Assembly: GCA_963678705.1 (NCBI GenBank)
Contig: OY783208.1
Coordinates: 24,268,207 to 24,332,206 of the forward strand
Direction: 5' to 3'
DNA: 64,000 bases
From: Panorpa germanica
Taxonomy: Eukaryota > Arthropoda > Insecta > Mecoptera > Panorpidae
Below the pieces are notes generated by a model, which made no database searches, was not told where the DNA came from, and saw only the letters and a program-made list of their open reading frames with translations. Position 1 is the stretch's first letter; each line of letters starts with the position of its first letter. Shown here one piece after another: positions 41,836 to 53,988 of the stretch. The position numbers were made by a program, and so were the translations under genes.

Positions 41836-42354
41836 TTTATATAAAAAGATCAAGAAAATGTAAAAATAACTTTCTATTACGTAATCTTTAATTCTATAAA
41901 TCTAAGAAACATTTTTATGTAAAATATACGTCACAAATACGTAATTATGTTTATTTAATTCAAATAATTAAAGGTAAATGCTTTATTGATTTCAAATGTT
42001 CCATTATTCCACTGTAGGTATTTTATCCCACCTCGCTATGATCTTCTCTAAAAGAAAGATTGAAAGAAAATATATATTCAGTAAGATTCTAAAAATTGAT
42101 GTATATTAACATATAATTATTTACAAAAATAGATATTTCTTTTAAGGTAATCTAGAATATTTTTACAGAATGAACCCCAGTATTTTGCAATAGTATAGGT
42201 TTTGATATATATGTATATTGTCTCCTTTCAGAGTGTTACGTCACAAAAAAGGGCGTGGCCAATTGATTTCTTTGGCAAGTTGTATTAATATTTGTATATG
42301 TATGTAAAAAAGCAATTTAACGTAAATAGTACAATTTTAGTACAGAAATATCTA

Positions 42355-42875
42355 ATGTACAACGTATTAAGTTTATTGTGTGAAAATTTGAAGTCGATTG
42401 GAGTAAAACTGTCGGAGATATAGAGTTTTAAGTCTTCACCTCTCTGGTCTGGTTTCGTCTTTGTGGTTGAAACTTTTAAACGCGTTTTTCTCACACTTAG
42501 CTTTATCAGAGTCGGTGTCCTCTCTAGCTCAAAATCTACTGCAGCGATCCGCAATGAAATTTTGCACACTCTTTCTTTACATAAATGCCGAGGTAACGCT
42601 GTCGAGTTACTTAACAGGGTGTCCTGCAGAAACTTATCAACTAATGAAATCATTTTGGTTTTTTGATTTCAAATAATCCAGTGATGAGTTATGAGTAACT
42701 TTTTTTGTGACGTCACCGGAGATTCGCTGTCAATGGCTCATTTCTTGATATTTATTTATGAAAATTTCACAAAGTATTCTTTAAATGTTATTTTATCATG
42801 TAGTAATTATAGAAATAATTATATATTAACTGTGTCGTCAAAAAACATTATCGAAAATATGCTTTTTTTGTATTG
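42355..42875. repeat. Family C repeat, copy 5
   Basis: Near-complete C copy from gtacaacgtattaagtttat to aaaaacattatcgaaaatat. In the large first kismet intron. Confidence 0.85.
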
Positions 42876-42970
42876 ATTTGACCTAATAATTAAATAGATT
42901 AGGTTAAAATCTTAAGTTAAAACTAAATAAAAATGAGGCTTCGTTATTTTAAAAACGCGACCTTTAATTG

Positions 42971-43931
42971 TTTGCAAAGTTTGGTCCCTGGTTCTTTAAT
43001 TGTTTATATCTTCAATAACATTGCGACTGTTTAAAACAAATCACATTTGAGATCCTGATAGTTAACTTTATCAGGACATGTAATATACATTTCTAGAATT
43101 TAAGATATTGTTCACAACACAAATTTTTCAATCTTCAACAAATTTATAATGTACCAAATGCAATTGTGTTCTTTTTAATAATTTGGGCTAAGATTTTATA
43201 CAAAAGTCAAGTAAGACGAAAATTATAGCTTTTAAGGATGTAGTCGTCCTGAAATATGGTTAAAAAGTTTGAGCAAAAATTGTAGTCCAGGTCTTTTTTA
43301 AATTACAACACGTGTACAATACCCCTTCCTGTAGTTTTCTTTAAACGACAATATTTGTCATACTCTCAATGAATGATTCTAAGTTTTTCAAAAGAATCGT
43401 AAGAAAATCCGGTTCCGTTTCAATATAGGTCAAAATCTTAAAATGTACCGCAAGAAGTATAGAAACTTTTTCTATGTATATATAAAATATTAAAGTTGTA
43501 CAAGCGCGACAACCACCTTAAATAAAATAACATTCCAGCAAGTTATTTTATATAACTGCACAACAATGTATAAATATTATTTTCATGTCACATATATTGT
43601 TTATAATTTTTTCGCATTGTTTACCTAATTTTTAAAATAAATTCTTTTCTATTCCATTTATTAAACATAGACCTAACATTGTTGTTGTAATATTTATAAA
43701 TTCCAAATTATCAAATTATTAAGACAGTATCAAGTTCTAAGACATCATTTTTTGCTTCTTATAAATGGAAAGTTTAGGTTGTGAACAATATCTTAAATGC
43801 TAGAAATGTATATTACATGTACTGATAAAGTTAACTATCAGGATCTCAAATGTGATTTGTTTTAAATAGTCGCAATGTTATTGAAGATATAAACAATTAA
43901 AGAACCAGAGACAAAACTTTGCAGACACCTT
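42971..43931. mobile_element. Family I element with long inverted arms
   Basis: Arms of about 150 bp: left tttgcaaagtttggtccctg to aagatattgttcacaac (to 43121), right ggttgtgaacaatatcttaa to agacaaaactttgcagaca (from 43775). Interior is AT-rich and non-coding. Single arms occur at 46626-47310 (split), 52199-52341 and 1368. Confidence 0.8.
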
Positions 43932-43934
43932 AGT

Positions 43935-45739
43935 TCATTATTAGTTTATTTAAATAAAGTACGAGCTCAAAAATCTATTTCTAAAAGCAATGTAGTTATA
44001 AATATGAAAATACAAAAATTAGAAATCTTAGAAAATCTTTTAACTAGTTACTATTTTGCTCTCAATTTAAGTTCTAGTTTAAAGTGCATCTACAATGGGA
44101 TGTTTTAAAATTTGGTACTTCACAGGTAAAAATTTATGCAAATGACACTATACAAAACAAGTTCTTTTCAATCCTTTTCAAAAAAAAAACCGTTATTTTG
44201 TTACCCAAAAATGTGCCTAAAATTATGTTTTTGTAAGTGAACTATATTTTTGTATTCAATTATCATATATAATACATATTTTTATTATTTACGACTATAC
44301 CCAAAAACTGTTTAAATTATATGGTATTTACACTGAAATTTACGGTGAAAAAAATTCACACACTTTTTAATTAGAGGGTGTAATAAAATTTAGGGGTGAG
44401 ACTAGAAAAAAATCTCCATTTGCAAATATTAAAAAATTTGGAATGTAAGAAAACACTCACTTTTAAGAGCCAAATTATTAACGTATGCTTATTTATATAT
44501 ACCACGAACGACCTCCTAACATGTTAGCAATATTTATTGTACCGTTAGCTCATAGTTCATTAGCGAAACATCTTCGATCTCAAAACAAAATTTGAGTTAT
44601 TTGTAAAATTGTATCGTTTATCTGGTTCAATATACAGTTAACTTATAAATGCAATAAAGCAAAATTAATTTGTCTAAAAATGTAATATTCGGAGATATCT
44701 CACTAATGAATTAAACTACACCGCTGCCTAATAAATTTCCGAAAGAAAATTATGTCTTGGTTCTAGTGTGCGTGTAGCATTACATTTCACATTTTATAAC
44801 ATGATAAATTATCTAATAAATAAAATAAAATATTATAATTTGTTTTTATCTATAAATAAAATCGAACGTGCTTGTTAGACACCCTATACAACATCAATAA
44901 TACAGCTGTATGATTACCTGTATTTTTTACTTAAAATTAATATTTATTTTTAATGTGAATGTACCTGCTTTTTCGTAATTAAAAAGAAACATTATTAATT
45001 GTATGCATAACTAATAAAATAAGGTCAAAAATTTTCGATTTTAGTCTGACAATATATCTCCAGGAGGTGATGGAAAAATTGAGCCAAAGGGGAAAAGCTA
45101 TACGCTTATGAAACAAATACACACACAGACGCACAGTTTTTCCCGTTCAGACCAACCAAAAATTGACAAATTGCCAGCTAAAAAAACTATTTTATTTATA
45201 GAAAACAATGTAATTATCAGAAAATGTTTAATTATTTATATCAATATATCAATAATAATAAACAAGTTGGAACATGTCTGGAGCGTACGCCATTCCTTTC
45301 TGCAAATATTTATTCTTAAATAGTATTTAAGAAAATCAAAATAATTGTCAATAAGAAATTGATTGTTGTTGGAACATTTAACATGTCGGTGTTTTAATAT
45401 GTAGCGACGACTTAAAATGATGGCAGGTAATTGTAATTTACATAATTAACAATAATTAAAAAGTTTTTGTGTCTTTTTATATTAATATCCACACGAAATC
45501 CTGTGTGAGAGTATAGAAATAATAATTGGAAAATAAGCAATAAGGCAAAAGCATTTATAAGAGACTATGTGTATATGGTAGAAACTATGGCCGAAAGCAA
45601 TTTGGTTCCACCACAATCATTGAAATTAAAACACTAGTAATCAATAGTAGATGCGCGACCAGATAAATTTTTACCAAACAAATAACATCTACATATCTAA
45701 TACATAACATATATATAACTTAACATCTATTAAACTTAC
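43935..45739. other. First-intron DNA without recognised gene
   Basis: AT-rich. Only one frame reaches 70 codons (45108-45323), without motif. No repeat family I could recognise apart from isolated words. Confidence 0.4.
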
Positions 45740-45785
45740 CATTGGCGTCTTTAAGACAGTTCACAACGGCTTGAAAAATATACAG
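45740..45785 (-). other. Candidate non-coding 5' exon of kismet
   Basis: A 46-nt segment is bordered by a strong polypyrimidine acceptor (about 13 T then GTTAG) and a good donor (CCAATG|GTAAGTTT). It lies about 8.2 kb upstream of the first coding exon and has no long open frame. An upstream region at 46020-46110 has higher GC and a CAAGATGGTGGCGC-type motif on the minus strand, as at some promoters. Assignment to kismet is inference from position and strand. Confidence 0.35.
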
Positions 45786-46019
45786 CTAACAAAAAAAAAA
45801 ATCAAGATATAGACTATCTTGTATAGTACCCGTCCGTCAAACACAAAAAAAACTTTTCAATACTTTTATTTACTTCACAATGTGTTATTTTAATACATCA
45901 CTTTTATATCATTTATATATTTAACACTTATTTAACTATAGACTAGACTTTTATTATGATATATTTACATTTATATTTCACATTAAACTCTTAATACACT
46001 TTAAGCATAAATCGTTCTC

Positions 46020-46130
46020 CATTTTGTTTCGTGTATGGACGGCAACTACTTTTTACAGATTGCAGCGCCACCATCTTGTTTGCGGGATTTGTAAAAATGC
46101 CACGCACGCGTACTAGGTCGTTTGATCATG
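46020..46130 (-). promoter_or_regulatory. Possible kismet promoter / first exon region
   Basis: This is a local rise in GC within very AT-rich DNA, including acgcacgcgtac and, on the minus strand, AAGATGGTGGCGCTGC. It lies upstream of the candidate 5' exon. No TATA box is convincing. Weak evidence. Confidence 0.25.
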
Positions 46131-46625
46131 CGCTGTTTTATTTAAATAAATGGCGGGATTATATTTATTTTAAATAATTATTTAAAATATATTAATTTAA
46201 TTATTTAATATCACTTCACGAGAAAACTACAACAAAAAGTAGTTTGACACCAAAAAAAAACTATTGCATTAAGAAAAGTATTGCATTAAAATGTTACGTA
46301 AATTTCTAATTATATAAAAATACATTGCATACACTTTACAATATATTAGCTTTCATTTTAGATTAAACAATTATATTTATTTAAACTTATTAAACTATAA
46401 TATTAATAAATATAATAGAATTACCATCTGTTTCAATTTGTATTGTTCATTTTAAATTCACAAACGCCTACCGCAGGCAACTGTTCTTACATCATCTTGA
46501 AATAGCGTCTAAAGAGAACGAAAAATTGTTAATATAGAATCTAAATTTGTACTCCATTCAATTCAGTGTAAATCTGCTTTAGTCCACTATACATCTGTTA
46601 AAGATTGATTTAGCACACTTTAATT
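46131..46625. other. Intergenic, no gene recognised
   Basis: Very AT-rich DNA between the putative kismet 5' end and the next repeat. Nothing seen. Confidence 0.4.
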
Positions 46626-46649
46626 TGTGTTGTGAACAATATCTTAAAT

Positions 46650-47193
46650 GGGCTTGTGTCCTATGTCTTAATTTCTATAAAAGTGTACTACATATTGATA
46701 AAGTGGGTTACTAGAACTCCTTATATGTTAAGAGATATTAACAATTAAAAGAGTCATTTTGTCTCTTTAATTATTAAAGGGATTCAACATTGTACACATT
46801 CCAAATGCATGTGACATCACAACTTTACAGCTCATAAATCTCTGCTGTATGTATTTATATATCAAAATATCAAATATTATTTACAGCTATTTCAAAGAAC
46901 AATTAAATTCTAATATTATGTTTGCCGTAACAGGGTTAAATAAAATAAAAACTTATTATTCTTTGACTTGACTTGATTATTTCGACTACCAACAGCTACA
47001 AAACATTACCACAGCACTGACCTACTCAACAAATAACTGACCTAGTGCTAAAACTACAATTCAAACTTTTAATTGCTATATCTCCGTCAACATTTAGATA
47101 TTTAATAAAATAGACACACCAATACACATTTATTAACATCAAGTTCAATCAACAATTGAAAAATCGACCACTAAAAAATGTGGACACAAGCCC
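46650..47193. mobile_element. Family A element, copy 5, inserted in a family I arm
   Basis: 544 bp, gggcttgtgtcctatg to tggacacaagccc. It interrupts a family I arm, which reads gaacaatatcttaaat before it and tctagaaatgtatatt after it. Uninterrupted arms near 43790 and 52320 show the empty site. Confidence 0.87.
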
Positions 47194-47805
47194 ATTCTAG
47201 AAATGTATATTACATGTACTGATAAAGTTAACTATCAGGATCTCAAATGTGATTTGTTTTAAATACTCGTAATGTTATTGAAGATATAAACAATTAAAAA
47301 CCAGGATAAATGTGTTCTTCATATTAAAATCTTTACATATTCACTATTTTCCTAAATTATCATGTTCATTCTCCTGGTACAAATTTTTTTAGTCTTGTCT
47401 AATATTGTCACGAAAGACACAAATATTTCCATTAAATTGTTATTAAAATACATGTTGTTTACTAATGTTTTAGAAATTGCCAGTCTTTTAAATTTACAGT
47501 GTTTTTATATCACTAGGCAGGGCCCCCTCGATCCTTTCTAGTTGTTCCAGAGTATTCAATAAATATATTATTATTTTACCATGCATTATATTCGTGTACT
47601 TTTGAATTGTATTTAATTGTGGTTAAATGTTTTCTTATATACATAATAAATTCAAAAAAATAAATACCACTGAAGTCTTAAATACTCTTATTTACAAACG
47701 TATTCCTGCATGAATCTCTCTGTTTTAAATTAAATAAGTCTTTTTTGACTTATAAATACACTAATTGCAAGAGTGTCCCCACAAGATCACATATTTCATG
47801 CAAAT

Positions 47806-48250
47806 GCATTATATTTATTATATTAATTGTGTGCCTTTCGGCTTTACAATCTACATTATTATATTTCTTAATGCATTTCATATAAATTCAAAGTTAAAAA
47901 CTAAACTTAAACTATTCTAGACTATTACTACTTCGAATAGTACTTTCTGTTTCTTCTTTTCTTGATCCTCTCTCTTCATGTCCCCTACTCCTCCTTTATT
48001 CACACCGTTTCCTGCTTCTCCTTCCTTATTGCCTGTATCTTCATCTATCACCTCTTGCCTTCCTTGTCTCCTTTCGACAAACCCTCTATTATCTTTTCAC
48101 TATCCTTCCTGCCTTCTCTCTTCGTTTTCACTTCTCCACTTATGTCTGTTACATGCATAAACGCTTTATCTTTACTCTTTCTTCTTGACTCTCTATCTTT
48201 ACTATTTTATTATTGTCTCTATCTCCGTCATCCACCTCTTGTCCTTATCA
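47806..48250 (-). repeat. Non-LTR 3'-end repeat Q, copy 1
   Basis: The minus strand is purine-rich (gagagaggatcaagaaaaga) and ends gtaaagccgaaaggcacaca, like LINE 3' regions. A second copy in the opposite orientation is at 51655-52096. No intact frame. The preceding 47320-47800 shows nothing recognisable. Confidence 0.72.
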
Positions 48251-48926
48251 ATTAAATTAAATAACAAACGAATAAGTATTTTAATAAACTTGCGATTATT
48301 TTGAATATTGAATCTACTATAATATCTAAAACATTTAGTTTCCAACACTTTTCTTAAACATGTGCTTCAAGTTTTAAGGAACACAAATTTTAAAGTATAT
48401 AAGTAATTATATTAATTACAAAAAAAGGTGTACTAGAATTATTAGAACTCAATATTCAATATTAAAAATTCGCCAAAGAAAATACTATATTATTTAAGAT
48501 TTTTACATTTTTTCAGCTAGTTTATCTAATAAGAAATCATCATAATTGTAATGGTCTCTATCTTATTTCTTTCAAGGCAATTCTAATCTAAGAATCTACC
48601 TTTGTGCAGAATACTGTCATCCAGTGCTAATTTATCTTAGACTCTATTCAATTTGTTAAAGATTGCTTTGAGGTATAACTGCCAATTTTTCTCATAGAAA
48701 AACACATTTTAATTTCAGTTGTGAACAATATCTTAAATTCTAATACGTAATTAATTATTCTAACAAATAAAATTGGCAATTACCTTTAAGTCAAATCAAT
48801 AATTTGCAACGATCACGATTTTAATTAATAAATTAGCATTAAATTTAAAATAAAAAATACTGAATTAAATACATATATAAAATATTATTCTATTAAATGA
48901 AAAATACATAAAAGAACTTTTTGATT

Positions 48927-51900
48927 TTATTCTAATTTTTGTCTTTTCGGCGATTGTTGTACATTTTCTTCATCTACTGATTCTTCATCTTCATCCATAG
49001 ATTCTTCCTCTTCTGATGCTGACATTACTTGCTTCACTAGCATTAAGACTTTGCCATGACGACGTGCCTCTGTAAATGAAATAAATATATATATAAATGT
49101 ATAGTTTAAGTCATCGTCCAATTTTTAGCTAAATTAGAATGCTGAAGACTTGAAGACACATATCTTAAGAATACTCAATCAAAATATGGTGCAAAAATTT
49201 GAGCTACTGGAACAATTACACCACTTTGCAGTGATTACCTTTTATAAATAATATAAACTAACTAAAACAAGTCGCATAACTGATATAGTTTAAATTTTGA
49301 ACATATTTCTCTTGTATACATTAAACTATTTTGTGCGCCTCTAAATTTAGGTAAGGTAGTAAAATACCTTCTTATAACCGAATCTTTGAATGGATATTTA
49401 CTTAAATAAATGTATTTTCAAAGTTAATGATATAGCAATTTAGTATTACTTTATTTTTCTTCGTAAACATTTTTATAATATCCAAACTTATATTTTAACA
49501 GTGATGCTTATTCATAGAAGAGCTAAATGTAGACATGGACTTAACGCCAAAGAAATAAGGATTTTTATAACTTGAATGATATTTGAAATCCTGATGACCA
49601 ACTTATCAATATATAGTATAGTTTTATAGATATTAAGCTTTGGTTTTCAGCTCCATTAAAAGAAATCCGTCCAATATTTGTATCCTACAAAAAAATGGCA
49701 GTAGTTGCTGCTGACGATGTTTCAACAGCCTATATTTTCTACGTAAGTTTTCCCAAAACTATCAGAGCAAAATACCATGGTGCGGGCATAAATAATAAAA
49801 AAATGGGAGACAAATATCAGAAGCTAACAAACGCCAATAAAAATAAAAGTAGTGGTCTAAGGTTTTTCATTTTATCTCTATGAATCAATAACTTTTCATC
49901 ATGCGAAAGTTTAAGAGAATCAAAAAGAACACAGTAATCAACTTCCTTTTCAAAAATCGCTTGAAATAAAAGCAAAAAATGAAATATAAACTTAAACTGT
50001 TATATAATTATAAATATGATATAGTTCAAGGCATGTTTTTTGTTTGTAACTACATCAGAATCATTTTTAATGCTTTTACAAGAGTTACTGAACTGAAATC
50101 TTAAGATTTATTTTAAGAAGATTTTGGTTTATGATTTGATCGTTGATATACATACCTCCTCTAATGCATAAATTTCTACAAACTGTTGTCAATGCATTTT
50201 TTGCTTGTTCTTCACTTAGTCCAAAGATTAAACCTCTGCAAAAATGAAAATAATATGTATTTAAATAGCAATCCACGAAATAATATTATAATATACTATA
50301 ATTAAGATAATAAATTAGTTTTTGCTTTAAATTTATATTAAAAATGTGCAAATACTCCAGAGTTCGTCAACACTATGTAAAAACTTGAATATTTGCAGAA
50401 ATTTATACGAATGTTGCAAGCAAGGCCTCTAGATTTACATCATTTAAATAAAGAAAATATGCCGCATGTTTTAGCTCTGCGAGATAATTTTCCTTTTAAC
50501 AATCTTTGTTATTTATTACTTCATGAGATCAGACACACTCGTTTGCATCCTTGTTGTATAAAACAGATCGAATATCAGCAGGTCTGTCTTTTTTAATTGT
50601 TAATACCTCCTAAAACAACGAGTTATTAAAAATAATTGGTTATTTTCAATTCTGATAGCCAACTTTATCAATTTTATAGATTTATTGTTAACAAACTCAT
50701 CTGATTTAGCAAAATAACAATTGAGTGCAAGAAAACTCACAAAAAACGAAATAATGCTAATTTTCTGTATTACTATCTGAATAAACTGCATAATAATCTA
50801 TTGCAGATAAGATTTTCTTGTTATTTAATTATTAAATGCTAAACACAGCAACAAAAATACATGTTTTCTAAAATACAGGAAATTAAATGAGTAATTCTGC
50901 TGCTCTGGGAGGCGTTGCAAACAGCAGTAGTGTCAATTTTTACAAAGATATATATATTATATATAGCTTTTCTTTAGCACCAGAACTAATTTTCTTTTCT
51001 TGCTTTGAATACAACAACAATTTTAAGACTTAGAAACACAGGTTGAAGCAAAAAAGAAATTAATAAATATATTTTAACGTATTTCAAAGTCTTAAAAAAG
51101 TGCATCATCTTATCGCCAATATCTGCTTTAAATGGTTTAAAATATTAATAGCCTATGTCTTAATTTCTATAAAACTGTGGAATATATTGATAAAGTTGGC
51201 TACCAGAACCTCCTTATATTTTAGGAGATATTAACAGTTAAAAAAGCTCTAATCTCTATGACTTATTACAAAGCTAAAACAAGCAGCAAAACTGAAGTTC
51301 AAATTTGTTATAGCTAAAACTTCGTCAGCTTTAGGTGTGTTCACAATACTTACAAATTAATGACATCATATGGCCCCCTAATATGAATAGATTGCGATGC
51401 ATTACTGGAGACGAAGACATTTTTCGATTTTCCCAAAGCGTGGTAAATATGAGCCGTGGTAATTGTGTTTTTTCGGCAGGTAGAGTCCATAATCGCAGGT
51501 GCATAAGAAATTTCAAAAAACATATCTTTTTCAATTGCTTGAGAATATAGAGGTCGTTTAAAAAATATCGGGTTGTTCACCAGTGGGTCAAATGATATTA
51601 TATCTACGTCGAAAGAACTGGGCCCACAAATATACTGAAATAGAAATATGTATTAATTATGTATAGATAAATAAATCGATCGGAGATAGAGACAATAATA
51701 ACATAGTAAAGGAAGAGAGTCAAGAAGAAATAGTAAAGATAGAGTGTTTATGCCTGTAATAAACATAAGTGGAGAAGTGAAAACGAAGAGAGAAGGCAGG
51801 AAGGATAGTGAAAAGATAATAGAGGGTTTGTCGAGAGGAGACAAGGAAGGCAAGAGGTGATAGATGAAGATACAGGCAATAAGGAAGGAGAAGCAGGAAA

Positions 51901-53781
51901 CGGTGTGAATAAAGAAAGAGTAGAGGACATGAAGAGAGAGGATCAAGAAAAGAAGAAACAGAAAGTACTATTTGAAGTAGTAAAAGTCTAGAATAGTTTA
52001 AGTTTAGTTTTAACTTTGAATTTATATGAAATGCATTAAGAAATACAATAATGTAGATTGTAAAGCCGAAAGGCACACAATTAATATAATATATAATATA
52101 AATCGATCATATAAATTAATTCCACAAGAGTTTTAAATGATCCTGATTCCTTAAATAAGCTCAGAGAAATTAAATTTACTAAAGTATATAAATAAACCAA
52201 TAATGAACTAAGGTGTTTGCAAAGTTTTGTCCCTTTAATTATCCTGGTTCTATTTAAAACAAATCACATTTGAGATCCTGATAGTTAACTTTATCAGTAC
52301 ATGTAATATACATTTCTAGATTTTAAGATATTGTTCACAACCCACATTAAAGTGTATTTCAAGTTGTACCAATTAAACGGGGTGCTCCAAAGTTATTTAC
52401 CTGTAAAACAGCTGGTGATTTTGGTATAACAGCAATTAGATTATATTTACTGAGATTTATAGATTTGCTCTGCAAAAAAAAGATACAAAAATTAAATATT
52501 TCCACATTTTTTAAATGATATTTTACGTTAAAAGAATTACCAGCAGATTCAGTTCATCTACTGAAGAAGTCTCAATAGTTAACCTGTGTATTATTGCAAG
52601 TTTACCTTGGAATGCCTGAAACATAAATATATTTTATGAAATTTGTATTGGAAAACATCAGGTGGAAAGGTGACAAAATAAGAATCGAAGCAGGAAGGAG
52701 GCAATTTGATTCAAGGAGAAAATAAGAATTGCTGTACAACTTAGAATTTTAAGGTGAAATAAGTGAGGATTGTAGAAAGGAGGGTGAACTTTGAAAGGCG
52801 ACAGAAGAGAAGAAGGCACAAGTGTGGAAGAGGAACATATGCAGAGAAAGAATGGAAAAAATGGATAACAGCAAATATAATGAAAGATACCGGAAAACAT
52901 ACAGAAAAGACATTTAGATTGGGAAACGATGAGAAAGGCAGCAGATACTGGAAAATAGAGAGAAAAGTGCTGGAGAGAGTTATAAACGCTGGAGCAAATT
53001 AAGTATTCATAGGAGAAAATAGTAAAAACGAAAATTGTGCAGTTGAACGGCAGGACAGAGTAGAAACAGGAGCGAGAGAAGCAGTAGGGGTTTAAATTTA
53101 CCTATTTCATTTCTCAGTTTATTGTTTCTTTTGTAAGAAGTGAAAATATGTATATGTGGTTGAAGTTACGAGAGTTCGGCGGTGACTCATATTTAAAACA
53201 AGTTGTGGGGTATAAACTACTGATATAACTAAAAAGCATTGACTCATTTATTTTTCTATAATGTATATAGAAACGAATAAGACAAAATTCATTATCGTAT
53301 TATAAATTTATACCGCTCTTATAACCTCTTTTAAGTATAAGTCACCGCCGATCTATTGTGATTTTGACTTATAGTATGTAACTGATCACAATAATATGTA
53401 ATTTAATGATTTAAAGCAGAAGAATGTAGTTTATAATAACAAAAACTATAACAAAACACTTACAGACTGGTTTATAACCAATGGAGGTGGCACTGGGTCT
53501 TGAGCTGTTTCAATTTGAAATCCAATTTGACTCTTTTTATTGTTTTTCTTTTTAATTTCCTTTGCATTTGGAATTAATACTTGGTTTAAAGCAATAATTT
53601 TGTATCCATCTAAAATATTATTACATATTTAAACATTATATTATTTAGCTATAATTTATTATTTGAGGTTAGAATATAAAAAAAACTTACGTTTCATTAA
53701 ATTAAAGCATGTTTGATTCAATGCATTCTTTGGCTCGCCATCTCTAACATTTAAATCACAAAACCCTTTTATGGAAAACAT
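48927..53781 (-). CDS. RPP30: RPP30, RNase P/MRP protein subunit p30
   Basis: Seven exons join in frame to 294 residues: 53781-53691, 53609-53464, 52615-52541, 52469-52401, 51634-51354, 50235-50156 and 49069-48927. RPP30 is a TIM-barrel subunit of nuclear RNase P and RNase MRP, acting in tRNA 5' processing and pre-rRNA processing. Diagnostic segments are MFSIKGFCDLNVRDGE at the start, HGYKIIALNQVLIP, FEISYAPAIMDSTCRKNTIT, SSNASQSIHIRGPYDVINL and the following GLIFGLSEEQAKNAL. These line up with human RPP30 (FELVYSPAIKDSTMRR, RGPYDVANLGLLFGLSESDA). The acidic tail ends PKRQKLE, like the basic human tail. All borders are GT-AG. The last codon plus stop reads GAATAAAA, overlapping an AATAAA. Introns carry non-LTR and other repeats. 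Length is close to human (268 residues). Confidence 0.96.
49070..50155. other. RPP30 intron 6
   Basis: AT-rich. It has diverged family A-type end sequence near 49600 (cttatcaatatatagtatag) and no coding signal. Confidence 0.5.
50236..51353. other. RPP30 intron 5
   Basis: AT-rich. Diverged family A-like end near 51150-51245 (gtcttaatttctataaaact, ttaggagatattaacagtta) and 50590-50690. No gene seen. Confidence 0.5.
51655..52096 (+). repeat. Non-LTR 3'-end repeat Q, copy 2
   Basis: Opposite orientation to 47806-48250 and highly similar. Lies in RPP30 intron 4. Purine-rich, ends taaagccgaaaggcacacaa. Confidence 0.75.
52199..52341. repeat. Family I single arm
   Basis: aaggtgtttgcaaagttttg through aagatattgttcacaac. 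Lies between repeat Q copy 2 and RPP30 exon 4. Confidence 0.75.
52660..53095 (+). pseudogene. Non-LTR retrotransposon remnant
   Basis: Purine-rich. Reads TFRLGNDEKGSRYWKIERK and VEEEE-like charged stretches typical of the region before the LINE terminal zinc knuckle. Broken by stops. In RPP30 intron 2. Confidence 0.55.
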
Positions 53782-53988
53782 TTTGTTAATTGTTAATTAC
53801 AATTACTAACTATTAAATAACTTACTACTGTTATTGTATTAAAATAATTAAAATATACATGTGATAAATGACAGCAAAGAGATTCTAGTTTAGTACGTGT
53901 AAAGTTAGAGTACAGTGGATGTATAAATATGAACTGAAATTACGCGCTATTTTTAAATATATTAAAAACTTCGTAGCATAGTGTAAAT

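Noticed and set aside
45108-45323. 71-codon plus-strand frame
   Set aside because: Composition matches surrounding AT-rich DNA; no motif.
49695-49883. 62-codon plus-strand frame in RPP30 intron 6
   Set aside because: Lies next to decayed repeat sequence and has no match I know.
47962-52076. Ser/Leu/Phe-rich frames in repeat Q (97 and 118 codons)
   Set aside because: Complement of a purine-rich LINE 3' region. The shared frame reflects the repeat, not a signal-peptide gene.
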